From contig VDFB02193867.1 in the NCBI GenBank assembly GCA_007258455.2, forward strand, positions 528,255,296 to 528,319,295: DNA of 64,000 nt. Direction: 5' to 3'. Made by a program: the position numbers and the translations under genes. This DNA is from Sequoia sempervirens (lineage: Eukaryota > Streptophyta > Pinopsida > Cupressales > Cupressaceae). Of the stretch, positions 42,121 to 55,387 are shown piece after piece (the first letter of the stretch is position 1; each line of letters starts with the position of its first letter). The notes below the pieces were generated by a model that was not told the origin of the DNA, did no database searches, and saw nothing but the letters and a program-made list of their open reading frames with translations.

Positions 42121-43700
42121 CAAGTCCACATTGAACATAAACAAGAATGACATATCAAAAAACCATCTTTGGGAAAACTCACCAATGTCACATTGAGTGC
42201 TGCCACAATAATGGGTTATACTTTCTAGGACATTGATTTTTTGCCTGAAATCACATATTTTTGGAAAATAAAATGATTTAAGCCTTTAAAAGTTCCATTT
42301 AAAGGATTTTAATTAAAGAGGGTTTGATCAAAACCCCTTAGATCAAACCCCCTTGGATAGAACCCCGATAGTTTTAAACTATACCTATAATGGAGTCTCC
42401 TCTACACCTATCAAAATGTTGATAAAAAACCACTTTTGATTTACCTTTTGGGTGATCAAATGAATTCATTTTAAATTTATGTTTTGTAAGTATGTAGACC
42501 TTATTATAAACTTCCGAAAATGTATAATTTTAAATATATTTAATTTGATTATTATATTTATTTTTTTATTTCTTAGTGAATGCAGGGTTTTCAATGAACA
42601 TCAAGGTCTTTGTTTCACACAAATAAAAAAATAGAGAAAAAAATTCTAAAACATACATGTACAATAGGTATTGATGTCCTTATTCCAACAAAAAAAGAAT
42701 AAGTTAATTCAAATACATACAAAAAAGTTATGTGGTTTGAAGTATACCTCTGTCCAAATTATAATTAATCTGACTTGGAAAATTAATTAAAAAAAAAAAT
42801 GCAACAAAAAATTATGAAAATATATCCATGCACTAGATACAGGTGTGACAAGTTTGTATTTTAAAAATTAGAATTGTATCCTTTCTATAAAAAAATTTAT
42901 GCAATACGGAGTAAACATCACTTTTTAAAAATGTTGTTTAGTGGAAAAAATAAGTTATTAAAAATTACATAAAATAATTCATAATTTATTTAAAAAAATA
43001 TAATTAGAATCTACACACAAAATCTCACAAATCACTAGTTTGCTCCACCTTCAAATTCTTAATGGTTTAGCTGCTATAGTTGTAAGAAATTCAAGATCTG
43101 GTGAAAAATGTTGATTTTAATCTCAAATTTTGCTAAAAAATGTAATCTATTATTGTGGGATCACCCCATCACAAATCCACATTGGGCAACCTCACCAATG
43201 TCACATCACAAATCTACATTAGGAAAACTCACTGATATCCCATCACATAATCATCTTGGGTAGCTCACCACTAGCTAAAGAATAAGGAACATCATTGGAC
43301 CAACTAACCAATGTTAGAACACAAACACACATGACACTAGTGTAAGATGTTAAAGAGATAGTAGGAGTGCCATCACGATGCTCGCTAGTATGACACGTGG
43401 AATATAGTACTTCTCTCATATGGACGAGGATACTTGATCTTGCCAGACTCAAGCTCCCTGAGATGGCATATCTTTCCAAACATGCTTAACCTTTACATCC
43501 ATTGAAGGCATGAGAGGGGCATCCATTCTCTTTGTTAATTAATTACTCGCATTTCACTAATTTCCCCTTGATTAAATGATTAGCCTACAAGCCACTTTGG
43601 GCTGAGTACATGGTGGGAGTCACTCCCATACCCTCTCTAGTACCTTATTCCCAGGCTCTTCACGCTCACCAATGAGTGGCACGAAAAATAATGCACAATT
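42121..43700. other. Unassigned DNA with recurrent CTCACCAATGTCACAT text
   Basis: Degenerate copies of ACTCACCAATGTCACATTGAG / CCTCACCAATGTCACATCAC occur at about 42178 and 43190, and related text (AACTCACTGATATCCCATCAC) near 43226. The part at 42400-43050 is very AT-rich. No gene was seen. Confidence 0.45.
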
Positions 43701-45180
43701 TTGATTTTCAACAAAAATTCACATGTTTCCAAAAGATCTATTTCAATATTTCATGAAGTACACTTTTTTTCAAACATTCAAAAAAATCATATTTCACATA
43801 TAACTACTAATTTTTCTTATTTTTCAATAACCAAAAAACTAAGAAATTATCTTCAAACTCCGTTAATTTTTTTCTCAAAATTTAAAATTCAAAAATTAAA
43901 ACTTCAAGAATACCCTTTGGTGCCAAAAGTTCCCAATACCCATTCTAAGCTATAAAATTTACTACCTAGTCCTAATACAACCTTTCGAAATGAAATCATA
44001 TGAGAAAATGAGAAGAATTTAGCAAATTACCTCAATTGTGACAAAATTTTAAACTAGAGAATATGCTAAATGAATGCACAAGATCACTTGTAATTACACC
44101 CCCCTTCGCATTCATATCCTATTGTATCCTATCTCATCCAAATCCCTTCACAATTGCTCCTACAATCCATACAACAAATTTTTCAAGAAGGGGTTTTCTC
44201 CTCTCCCAATTTCCTTGTAAATATGAATAATGAAAAAGAAAACCCTATTTTTGCTATTTACCCTTTTCCAATCTTCAAATTAAAAGATAATGTAAATTAT
44301 TATTTTTTATTCCTTAATTTGCAATTCTCTCTATTTTCGCCAAACTCCAACTACACATTTGAATTCATTCCTAAATAACCTATATCATTTATATTCATGA
44401 TTTAAATCCATATAAGTGTAGATTCAATTAAATTTATGGAATTCAAAATTTAAATAGGATAATTGAATCAAGCATAACCTACATTTCCCAGCTCAAAGAA
44501 TTTTCACAAATTAATTAAACAATAACTTAACTTCATTTCTACTTTAATAATATTTTTCCTCTTTCCCAAAACACAAAATATTTTTAAACCAATATAAGGA
44601 ATCATTTAAAGTCCTAATATTTAATTTACGGAAAGCACAAAATTTAAACCATTATTTAAATAAGAAATTTACTGGTCATTCATGACATGTAGAGATTCTA
44701 GAATAAATCCTCAGTTGGATCCAGGTCAACAATGGTCAATATGATAAACCATACTCAATTCAAGTATGATTGGTGAATAGATAGGGAGTCCTAATGTGAC
44801 ATCTTTGAATTAACCATCGTTGGGGAATAACTTTGACCTATGTACTTAGGTGGAGAAATAACCCTACATACCTATAACTAATAAATGCACATCAAGCTTG
44901 TACCTATTAAGTGTATATATAGTCAAAGAATAACATTATCACCCAATGGGGTACACAATAACATAGAATATAAAAGTAATATCCATTATATAAAAAAAAT
45001 CATTTGAGCATCAATAATCAAGTTCACATTTAATCGTTGTATAAATAACATACATCTCTAAGAACTGAAGCATACCAATAAACTAGGCATATAAATATAC
45101 AAAATGCGAACAACCGACATTTTGAAGAAAATGATTTCAAACATGTGATGGTTCATACACACCATTCAAAGAAAGAATAC
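43701..45180. other. Unassigned AT-rich DNA
   Basis: Short Phe/Ile/Asn-rich frames only, typical of random AT-rich sequence. No motif, RNA gene or bounded repeat was recognised. Confidence 0.5.
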
Positions 45181-45288
45181 AAACACATTAATGAGGCGAC
45201 ACAGGGTCAGTGAGAAGCTGCAAGCTGCTACGTATTGATATCTCTAGTTACCTAACAACAGCTACCTACTCATTCCATGTCCAAGAAT

Positions 45289-45510
45289 TCAAAACATGTG
45301 GGTGCTCAGGATTAAACAAACAAGTACGATAGCCGCCTGAAAAATCTTACTACAAACGAAATTACAAATGGCCTGAGGTGTCTCTGAGACTGTGTCGAAC
45401 GACATTAAGGCACTAGGAACATACCAAGTAGAATTTTTAATTGGGTTGTTCAAACTTGGGATAAGATATAATGAAAACACATCATCAAAGTACATGAAAA
45501 TTGACCACAA
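45289..45510 (-). other. Possible terminal exon of an unrecognised gene
   Basis: The block 45180-45545 is less AT-rich than the several kilobases around it. Its minus-strand frame of 73 codons ends in a hydrophobic, possibly membrane-anchored tail (FQAAIVLVCLILSTHMF) before the stop. No family is recognised and no upstream exon could be joined. It may be chance or a pseudogene remnant. Confidence 0.25.
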
Positions 45511-45545
45511 TAGTTATCCTTCCTCAGGGCAAGGACTAATAATTG

Positions 45546-48500
45546 TTATAGCTCGGAAGTTCCGCTGACAGCAGTACAAATAATTCAATTCAACTGTGCT
45601 CTATTCTATTCTTAAAGGAACATGAATAACTAAGCACTGTATTGAGCAGATTTAGTACACCAGTTATTTGAGGCTCCTTTGGTAGATGAATGATTCATAA
45701 ATTGAAACATTCTTATTTTTTTTTTGGTAAAAAGCTAAAGAATTTATAAAAATATAGTTACAAGAAGTAACAAGAAATATCCGTCAAACTGTATAGAAAT
45801 AGGAGCTGTTCAAGAAGGATCACAATTATAAGGACTAAAGAATGAAAGCTGTACAATTATTGTTGGTTTAAAACTGCATATATTGATTTTGATTTGTCGA
45901 GCCTGAACCATGATTTTTACATTCTTCTTGGATAAGTCTTAAAATTACAGAAAAAAATAATAATTTGAAAAAGTTGTTAGAGTGAAGTCTTTCAGTAACA
46001 ATCGTTTGATAAAAGTTGGAGTTAGAAAACACATCACATCTTTTCTAAATATGCATTAAAATGACTTGTTTGATGGAATAAACAATTATATTATTATGCA
46101 TACTAAGACCAAAAATAGTTTCTTTTCAATTCAGTTAATGATGAAAAATATAATCTCTAAAAACAACAGTCTATTGTTTCCTAATAAAGTAGTAGTCTCA
46201 AAAGATATATTTCATATTTTCAACATATAAGAAAAAGGGACAATTTATTGGTTAAACCATAATATATTTCAATCTATTCTTAACAAACAAATTGTGTAGA
46301 ATTTTATAGATCAACACTTGCACTTCAAAATCAACGTTTGATTTTCAAAATTGAACATTAATTTTGATCTAAAATTTAGAGTTAAATTTAATAATTTTAA
46401 TGTAAGAATTCATTAAAAAATATAAAGAAAATATTTATTTTTCTATTTTATTCAATTAATAAAATTAAAATTAAAAAACAATGATTTTCTTATTTTCTAA
46501 TACAAGCACCATAATGCCCCTTGCAAAATCACTAACGTTAATGAATTATTTTAAATTAAATTACAGCATAAAAATTATATAATAAAACTTTTAAACATAA
46601 TTAATTGGTAAGAATATTTTTTTTGAACTAGTATGAAAGAACAATTTTGTAACCTATGTTCATTGAAATTTTAGAAAAGAAAAATAAAATATATATTTAG
46701 AAATAAAATCAAAACAATCAACATTAACTAACTTCTAAGTAAAGCCTAATTCTTTATCAACATTTTAAATCATTTATGATGGATTGTGTTCTCATGCTAT
46801 TGTTTCTTGTGTGGCTTCTTGAGCGGCATTGATTCGTAATGCATTAGTTTAGCACTTTATGTACCATTGATTATATGTTATGATCAAACAATTTAATACT
46901 TATTATCATTCCTATCTATTCTAAATGGATACACATTATTGCTGAAGATATTTTTAGTTTGCATACATATGTGTGAGAGAAAGCAAGGAATGTACAAATG
47001 CTCCCTACACTAATATTAGAGGAGATTATTGTGAAAATTTTAGATTTTTAAAATTACAAAAAGAAAAAAACACATAAAATATAAACAAAATCAAACAACT
47101 TAGGTATATTTGAGGGAAACCATTTTAAAAGAAAATATCACATGTCAAAGTAGTCCAATGTATTATTCAATAAACTAAACATAGTTTCAATAAAATTATA
47201 AAGAAAGTATTTATAGGAGTATCGCCAACTAGAAATTTAGGGTAATTTTGATAGCATAAAAATACTCACAAACTTGTGCTCAATACTTCCATCTCAAGCA
47301 TCCTATAAATAGGAATAGTACATGAAACCATCAAATAGTCATCACAAAATAATGAGCTAAAAATGGCAAATAATTTGGTGCCCAAATATCTAGTTAGAAA
47401 ACCAATACCCAAATTCTTAGTCGAGTACACAACTTAAAAATAACATATTCATCCCACCTATCATTAGTGCATAATAATCCACTCACTAACTCAAGCGTTC
47501 CATTTTGGATTCATTATCTCAAACCAAAGATGCCTTATGATGTATTATAACCCACATCATAAGTTGGTCAGCAAGTTTAATTCCCACTTACAACTCTTTT
47601 TTATGTCTTATATATTATTACATTTCCAATGTGAGAGGCCCAACTTTTAAATTTTGATCTAAGAGGTTGAGTGAGCCACTTTTAAAAAAAAATTATAGAA
47701 CTTGAAGAGGTTCCCATCACTTTAATCCAATGCACAACTTAAAATAATTATTTTGGCCAAAAAATAACCCTATATCTCATAAATTAAGCTTTTCTATTTT
47801 ATATCCAATATACATAGATATAGATATGTATATAATCTTAACAATAGGAGCAAGGTTAAGGAACATGTAAGAATCTCTAACTTTTGAAACACCTTGTAAT
47901 AGTAAAGAGATTTTTTAAAGTAGTAAATTACATATCGTTGCAATTTCACACTATGTTTCATGCCCACTTTGGTATCCATTCCCTTATTATTTATGTAGGC
48001 TCATTTTATCCCTTAAATCAACATTTTTCCCTCTCATGATGGTCAAGCTTCCTTTTTAATAGTCACCTTTTGTGTCATTTTTGTGTTAGCCTTATGTTTC
48101 TCTTGTCTCCCATCTTTTTTTAGCATAAATTGTCTAGACACTAGTGCTTAGCATGAAAATGTGTGCATAACACTAGTGTCACATGATAAATTGTTATTCA
48201 AAGTGTCATTATGAGAATTTTTCCACTTGTCACCCTTCTAGGTTAGTGAAAACAACTCAAAATGATTGGTAATGAATTATCTTCATCTTCCTCTTCCCTC
48301 CTCTTCTCATTTTTGAAATCAATATTTCATTTTAGAAAATCTCTTAGCTGTCTCTCACCTCTCTTTCACTCTCAAGCTCATACACAACTCTCTATAACTT
48401 TTTAAAACACTCCCATAACATTTTCACATATAATTATTTTCTACTCTCTTCCTCTCTTGGCTTGATCAAGACTTACAAGTAATATCATTCTTTTTATCTT

Positions 48501-48690
48501 GTATCTTTTGGCATCTTGAGGATTTATCAAATCTCTTATCAAATATATGTGATATAGGAAAAAGGGATCTAGGATCTAAATCACACTCTCTCCTACATCA
48601 CAATGAGAAAGAACAAAAAATGATCACAAATACCCACTTGGCTATTGACCTCCATCGAAGAACCAAAATGCTGGATTAGGGTTTCAAGGT
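45546..48690. other. Very AT-rich DNA without recognised genes
   Basis: Long AT-rich stretches with A/T homopolymers. Short inverted words occur, such as GACACTAGTG...CACTAGTGTC around 48137-48181. No coding region or bounded repeat was seen. Confidence 0.5.
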
Positions 48691-49290
48691 TCTTTTTATG
48701 GGGGAATGATTGATGTTAATAGATTGATTGATAATTGATTTAATTTATAATGCAAATGTGTACCTAGGTTAACTATGAAACTACAAAAAACTGTTATGAT
48801 TTTTAAAAAGTATAGAACTATAACACAAAGGATCACAAAACAATAGACTATAGAGACAAAGGAAGCTAACATATAAATCTGAGCTCAAGCTGGGTGGATA
48901 GAGGTGCTAGCACTCTAGACTTGGAAATGAAGACCTCAAGAATTAAAAGTTAGATCTCAAATGGTCCTAGTTTGCAGGTTCTTCCTTTCTGGACCCAACT
49001 TTGAAACTTTATTTATTGATGATTAAATCCACTTTCCCTAATTTGTTGTCATTGAAGGCTTGAATTCATGATCTTGAAATTAGGTCTCAAATCCTTCCCC
49101 AAATCCACTTTAGATTTATCACATGCACACAAGATAGGAGAGTAAGGGTTGTGTCATATAGGAGCTTGCCTAAGTCAAACCCTATTTTGGTGTTTCCACC
49201 TCCACAACGTCTATGATGATGTAAATGTTGCAAGAATGAAGGTGTTCTCATTGATTTCAACTAGTTAACTGGTAATCAACTAGTTGTTGT
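48691..49290. other. LTR-like flank that received the 11.4-kb element
   Basis: 49150-49205 carries CCTAAGTCAAACCCTATTTTGGTGTTTCCACCTCCAC-type text, matched near 38640-38680 in the LTR-like region of the gag relic. The right flank resumes at 60737. The insertion point sits in CAACTAGTTG, a 10-bp palindrome. Confidence 0.45.
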
Positions 49291-50511
49291 TGTGTACTTA
49301 GAATTTTACCCTACTCTAGTGTGCAAAATAACTAAAAATGCGAATGATAAAAGACTAAGGACACTTCAAGATTAGCCTAAAGAGTGATGAAACAAGAAGG
49401 AAAATGGATAAAACAAGATGCAAATGATTATACCTTCCTTGCTGTTGAAGACTCCTTGGTTGGCCCTTGATTTGGATGATTTTGTGTGCTCCTTAGATGA
49501 CTTCTTGAGTGACTAAATGCAAGATCAACTTATGCAAAATGATTAAATGGATGGCTAGATGATAGTGAATGAGTGAGAATGCAAATTGGTAGCATGTAGT
49601 TATAAAATGGCTAAGTGTTGAAAATGCCTTTGAGGAGGGGGTATTTATAGAAGAATTTGAATTCTCTAGAGAATTCAATGGTTGAAGATTATCCAACAAG
49701 GCTAAGATGAAGGGCTAAGGTGAGTTGAGGACTCACAAGCCCTCACATTTTGACATGTGGAATGTGAAGTGGCTAAGGGTGAGATGATGTGTAGGTGATG
49801 TGGAAGGAGAGTACATGATGTGGAGGACAAGTACCTTCCAAATTACTTTGGGAGATCTACTGTGAGAATCTTAGGTGAATAAAAGTGAATTAAAAATTCA
49901 CAATGATTGGAAGAATCTGGTGGATAAGACAAGGTTCCCAAAAGGTGAGAATTTGTCACATGTGACTTGATGTGACAAGTCAAAGGTTCTAGAAGATGTA
50001 TGGGAAAAGGGGATTCTAGGAGGAATAAAAGTGAATTAAAAATTCACATGGGAAAAGAAGGCTAGGGTGAGAATAAAAAGGAATTAAAATTCTTTGGGAG
50101 ATGGGAAAGAGTTGACCAAGGTACACTAATTAAGTTTGTGTCTGATAATTAGAGATAATTAGGGGTTAATGTATAGTTAGAAGCCAAACACAAAAGTTGG
50201 AGGATGTGACACATCCTAATCAAGGATTAGGCATGCACATCTTAATGAAGAGATTAGGAGATGGATTAGGATTAGATGAAAATGACATGTGAGGGATTAA
50301 ATAAATGTAATATTTATTTAATTCATTTTGATGAAAAGGGGATTAAGGAGGGTAAGGTATTTAATTATTAATTAAATATTTTAAGGATTTGACAGAATTA
50401 AGGATATTAATTAAATAATAGTAATATTACTGAATTAACTTGGATAAGAGGATGTTTAGGTGAAAAGTGATAAATTTGGATAAATTAAGTGTCCAAATTT
50501 GGATGTCTACA
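49291..50511 (-). repeat. 3' LTR of the 11.4-kb element
   Basis: 1221-bp direct repeat of 59483-60731. Differences are scattered substitutions and short indels of a few percent by eye. A minus-strand TATAAATA lies at 49642-49649. Confidence 0.93.
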
Positions 50512-50526
50512 TTTTGCCCCTCTTTG
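50512..50526 (-). promoter_or_regulatory. Polypurine tract of the 11.4-kb element
   Basis: The minus strand reads AAAGAGGGGCAAAA directly before the LTR start TGTAGACATCC, the plus-strand primer position. Confidence 0.82.
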
Positions 50527-53500
50527 AGATGGTGTTACGAAGTAGCATCATTTCAAAGAATATTAAAATATAGAACCCAGAAGGAGATGGTTAGATTGAG
50601 AAGGATGCCCCAGTCATCAAACGGATGACTAGGAAGAAAGATGATGGAGGTGAAGATGAAGATTACGGATAAGGATGCCCCCTCGAGAGGACATGTGGGT
50701 TCAAGAGAACATGGATGTGCTCTCGAAATGGATGAGATGAAGAAATGGGAGATGAGGAAGAGGATGTAAAGGGATGGATATGAAAGGATGAAAAGGCGAT
50801 AGGAGGTTGGGAAACAAAAACGGATGCAGAGACGAAGATGATGTTGCCCCAATCAAGGTACAAGCCAAAAGGGGTTGAGGATGGATGGAGTGTTGTTAAT
50901 GAGGATAGGGAAGGATACATCCCAATGAGTGGTATTGATGAGGGAAGGATACATCCCAAAACACCACTAAAGGATAGGGAAGAGTACCTCCCGATGATGA
51001 TGATGAAAGTGTTGTTGACGAGGGAAGGATATATCCCAAGCAACACTGAAGGGATATGGAAGAATAAAATGGGATGATGATGATGATAATGAGGATGATT
51101 GGATCCAGGCTTGTAACAAGACTGAGAACAAGACCAATGATATGATTAGGTGATTTGGGCTAAATGGAATGGATGGGGATTGGATAGAGATATGAGATGA
51201 GGATGAAGGAGAAATGGATGGGGGGATACATGCAAGACGATAAAATGGAAAATGAAATGCAATCCTAATGCAATTTGCCATCTTCAAAGCACTGATTTTT
51301 GCTATAGCATAAGACACGAGATGCCAAGGTATGAAGAACCAAGGCCGATTCATGTCAAATGCATAAAACAAACACAATAGACAAGAAGGCTATCCCAATA
51401 CCCCAAAGTCATGAAGACCTTGGTCGGGCCAGGTATTGGAATAACCACAAGCACACGAGGATGCCCCAGTGTAACACAAGACCACAAAGATCTTGGTGGG
51501 TACTATGTGGGACAACCAAGAAGACACAAACAAACAAAAGATCAAGATATGCCCCTATGTGGACTAGTCAAAGCACATCATGATATGATAGATCAAGGCG
51601 ACCATGACAAGTGATGATAGGGAGCTCAAATGATAAACAAAAGCCAAAAGTATCAAAAGATCGCAATCAATTTCAAATGTCCTTTGCCATAGGATCAAGG
51701 GAATAGATGGGATTGATGAGGTCTGTTAGGAAGGATGCATCCTGTTGAGACCAAAGATGATGGATACTAAACTAAAAGATCGTTATGATGCAGGATGTTC
51801 AAAACTAATTGGATTTGTTGATACAAGTGGATCTTGTTCAGTAAGAACCAGCTAGATAAGGGCACAACTTGATGACACGACAAGACAAGACATGAGACTG
51901 ACACACCCTAAAGACCTAGGGGCTCAGGGGCTGATAAAAGATTAGCCTTGCCTACGTGGAAGCACAGAGCCCCTGTAGTTCGATAAAAGGCTATTGACTA
52001 ACCATGGATAAAAGTAGAAAGAGGACGATGAAGACTGATGATAGATGGCAAGAACCGAAGGGACAAAAACAAAGACTAATGATAAAGGAGTGGATGGAGA
52101 AAGCAGAAAGACTGATGCTAGATGATAGAGGAGCCAAGTGGACAATGAAGATCGATGATGGAACGATAAATGATAGACAAATAGATGATAGAGGAGCCAA
52201 GTGGACAATGAAGATCGATGATGGAATGATAGACGATAGGCGATAGGTGATAAAGGAGCCCCGGGGGTGGATCAAGTGATCGACCTTGCCTACGTGAAAG
52301 CGCAGGGGCAACGTAGTTCGACAAGACCAAAGGAAAATAATGGATAAAGAATGATAAGATGATAGGATAAGTAGATAAAATGATGGGACCGATACAACAA
52401 GATAGGATAGACCTGTTGGATTGGATAAGATGATGACGATCACATAAAGCTAAGGGATGGGATAGTTATCCAAAGCATTAAAATGACTTGGGAGGATGAT
52501 ATGATAGATAGATGAGTGATGAAAAGTGATAGGGGATTGGAAAGATGTGAAAGAGAAGCAGGGGTGATGACGATGAGATAAATGGCATTGGGTTGCATGG
52601 GGGGAGGCCTATAGCCAGATACCAATGACAAGGGATTGTGAGATGGGATGAGGATAAGGATGAAAGAATGGATAGAAATATAGGGATGGGGGATAGGAGG
52701 GATTGTTTGGATGGATGGGAATATAAGGATTGGGAGATGAAAGGGATGCTAGGATAGATGGATATAGAGATAAGGATGGGGAGATGGGAGGGATGTTGTG
52801 ATAGATGGATAGGGACATGAAGGGATGTTATGATAGATGATGTCTCCAAGGACTATGCCACAAAGGAAGCAAATGCCCCCACTCTAGATATGTCATATAT
52901 AAGGAGGCATGAGGGATGGAAGATAAGTGGATGAGAAGATAAAGGAGATAACTAGATGAGGATAGAATGGGTGACTAAGGAATATGATAGAGCATGGATG
53001 AAGGGAATGTATACCAATAGGTGTCCAAAGCATGCATAGATAGGTGCCCCTATTTTGATCAAGATCACAAGAAGGATGGAGGGATGGGAGATAAATGGGA
53101 TATGATGGTAGGATGTGGAAGATAGGTGGGATGGGGGTGTTTATGAAGAGGACGGATAATAGGAAGATGGGTGCATAGCTGGAAGCATAGCGGATGGAGG
53201 GAATGCATATCAGGAAGTTGCCCCCAAGTACAGATGGGGATTTATGCATGATGCCTGTTTGCTAGGTTTTCATCATGGTATTTATCCAAGGCGCTTGTTT
53301 GCCAAGTTTTCACCATTGGATGAATTATTTCTCTTTACTATTTTATTTTAGTTTTTGATTTTTTTGATTTTTTTTGGATGTCATGCAGAAGGAGATGGGT
53401 AAGGATAAGGAAGTGGATAAGCAGATTTAGAAGACATGTAATAAGGATCAAGGTGTTAAGAGCCCATGTTTGAAGTGACTGTTGGATGTTGGCACAACCT
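50527..53500 (-). other. Low-complexity 3' interior of the 11.4-kb element
   Basis: The plus strand is purine-rich, dominated by GGATGG, GATGAGGA and GATAGATG words. Open frames in it are low-complexity (Ser/His/Pro-rich on minus, Asp/Arg/Met-rich on plus) and are not credible proteins. Two visible duplications are a 63-bp tandem unit (GATGATAGAGGAGCCAAGTG at 52121 and 52184) and a ~330-bp-spaced pair of CTTGCCTACGTGRAAGC text at 51948 and 52281. GGGAAGGATACATCCCAA recurs near 50910-51040. Confidence 0.6.
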
Positions 53501-53508
53501 TATTAGGA

Positions 53509-55387
53509 TCATGTAAGAGGATGAATTAGAGGGATTTGATGGGGAAGATACATGGGATAATGGATGGGATGCTGCAAAGGGTATGAATGGAATGATGGGG
53601 TGGATATTTGATGGGGAGATGTGTTCAAGACCAACATTGGCACAAGTGGTGGTGGATGTGAAAAGATAATAGGATTAAGGGATAGAGAATGTGGGGATAA
53701 TGGAGGAGATGGAATGGTGAATTTCGGGACATAAGGACCCAAAATAGACTTAGGAGATGAAAGGGGTGTATGATTAGCTTTTGGATTAGCAACTTTGGAT
53801 GTTCTTACAAATTTTTCATGTGATGGCATTGCATTTTTTTTCTTTGGGATCCACATGGTTTTGATCTTTGCTTTGGTGGGTTTTTGTGGTCTATGGATTT
53901 GATGTATATTTAGATTTTTCTTTTCTTCACCATGTCTTTTGGAGGGGACATGGGGAGCCGTAGATTCATGTGGATGCTTGGATTTATGCATTTTTTCTTT
54001 AACATCCAAAGTGCTTTTAGTAGCAATGGGATGGGTGTGAGGAGATGGATGATATAGAGTGATGGGGATAGGAGGATGGGGATTATGTGTAGATGGAGGA
54101 TGTTTAAATATGTGCCTTTGTTGATCCTGACTAGGATGTTTATGATGGATGACATGGATAGGTGATGAATGGATGAAAGGATGAGATGGAGGAGGTGATC
54201 TTGGGATATATGGACCCAAGATGGATGGAGTGAATGAAGGATGGGATATGGTGGATGGACGGATGTAAGGACCCAAAATGGATGGAGCAGATGAAGGAGG
54301 GATATGGACGGTGGTTTTGAGGCGATACAATAGAGGAGGAGGGATGGAAACATATGATCTAGTGGGGTGATGGGAAGAGCCGACATTTCTTTTGGAAAAG
54401 GCTCGTTGAGGATGTCTAGAGGTTGTACCAACATCTTTAGATTGTGAGTCTTGGGAAATAGGTCCAAGACCTTGCATGCAGACTTGTTCTTTGACTTGGA
54501 TGGGCTCTAAAATACCTTGCTCATGAAGGCCTAGACCTTTTCCTTGATAGTTCATTTTCTTGAGCATCACGATCCATGATAGGATTTGTGTTATTCTGAA
54601 AACATGATGCGAGTCCATTATTAGGTGGAGGATGATGGGTGGTAAATACACTATGCTTTTCTTTTGCGAGGAGGCCACCATGGAAGAATGTGAGAGTACC
54701 AAGGGGATATGCAAGCGGTGTAGGTATAGCAATTTTAGGCAATGATGGGGGATCATGAGAGGGAGATGGTGGGATAGTAGTATGTGGATAGGTGATATCA
54801 GGAGAGGGATTAGGGGATATGATAGGATTTGGATTTGTGGTAGCAAGCTCATGCGATGGAGATGGAGGAGTGGTGGAAGATTGAATGACAAGGGGATCAT
54901 GGGATGGAACAGATGGGGGACTGTGATCTTGAGGTGGACTAGATGAGATGGTAGGATCTTGATTTGGAGAAGGGGATATGTTGACATGCTTTGGATTAGG
55001 CTCTTGGCATGACTCATCGTGTGCGGGAGGCATGATAAGGGAATCTTGTTGGGACTCTTCAAGTGGGGAAGATGGAGGGACGGAAGATCCATGAGGTTCA
55101 TTGGGATGGGTTGTGGTGCTACTAGGAGTGGGAGGAGTGGATTGGATTTGGGTATCTTCGATGGATTGGATAGATCTAGGAGTAGAGGGAGTGGATTGGA
55201 ATTGGGTGTCTTCGATGGATTCGGTGGTTCTCCTAGGAGGAGATGTGGGTTCACTGGATTTAGTGGGTCCAATGGTTTCAATGGTTTGATTAGTGCTAGG
55301 GGTGGTAACAACAATGATAGGTGTGGTATGGAGAAGGCTCTCATCACTAGTTACCGTGGATGATGGATTGGGATGGCATGGTTCCAT
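53509..55387 (-). pseudogene. Pro/Ser/Thr-rich coding region with G-patch
   Basis: Two overlapping minus-strand frames cover one coding region. The frame from the ATG at 55387 gives MEPCHPNPSSTVTSDESLL, then long S/P/T-rich text, then HGGLLAKEKHSVFTT, ending at 54521. The G-patch continues in the other frame at 54560-54490: MNYQGKGLGLHEQGILEPIQ, the G-x-G-L-G pattern of plant gypsy elements where a G-patch follows protease. A frameshift near 54565 is therefore likely. After the G-patch the frame runs to 53509 with a repeated SILGPYI/V box (near 54275, 54210 and 53740) and a basic stretch KAKIKTMWIPKKKNAMP. No protease catalytic motif was seen. The product may be an RNA-binding Gag substitute, but this is inference. 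Confidence 0.65.

Noticed and set aside
29192..48690. An NLR receptor gene paired with EDS1
   Set aside because: No P-loop, TIR or leucine-rich repeat signature was found on either strand.
50553..53249. Many open frames on both strands in GGATGG-rich DNA
   Set aside because: Low-complexity sequence lacks stops by composition; frames on opposite strands overlap and none has a motif.
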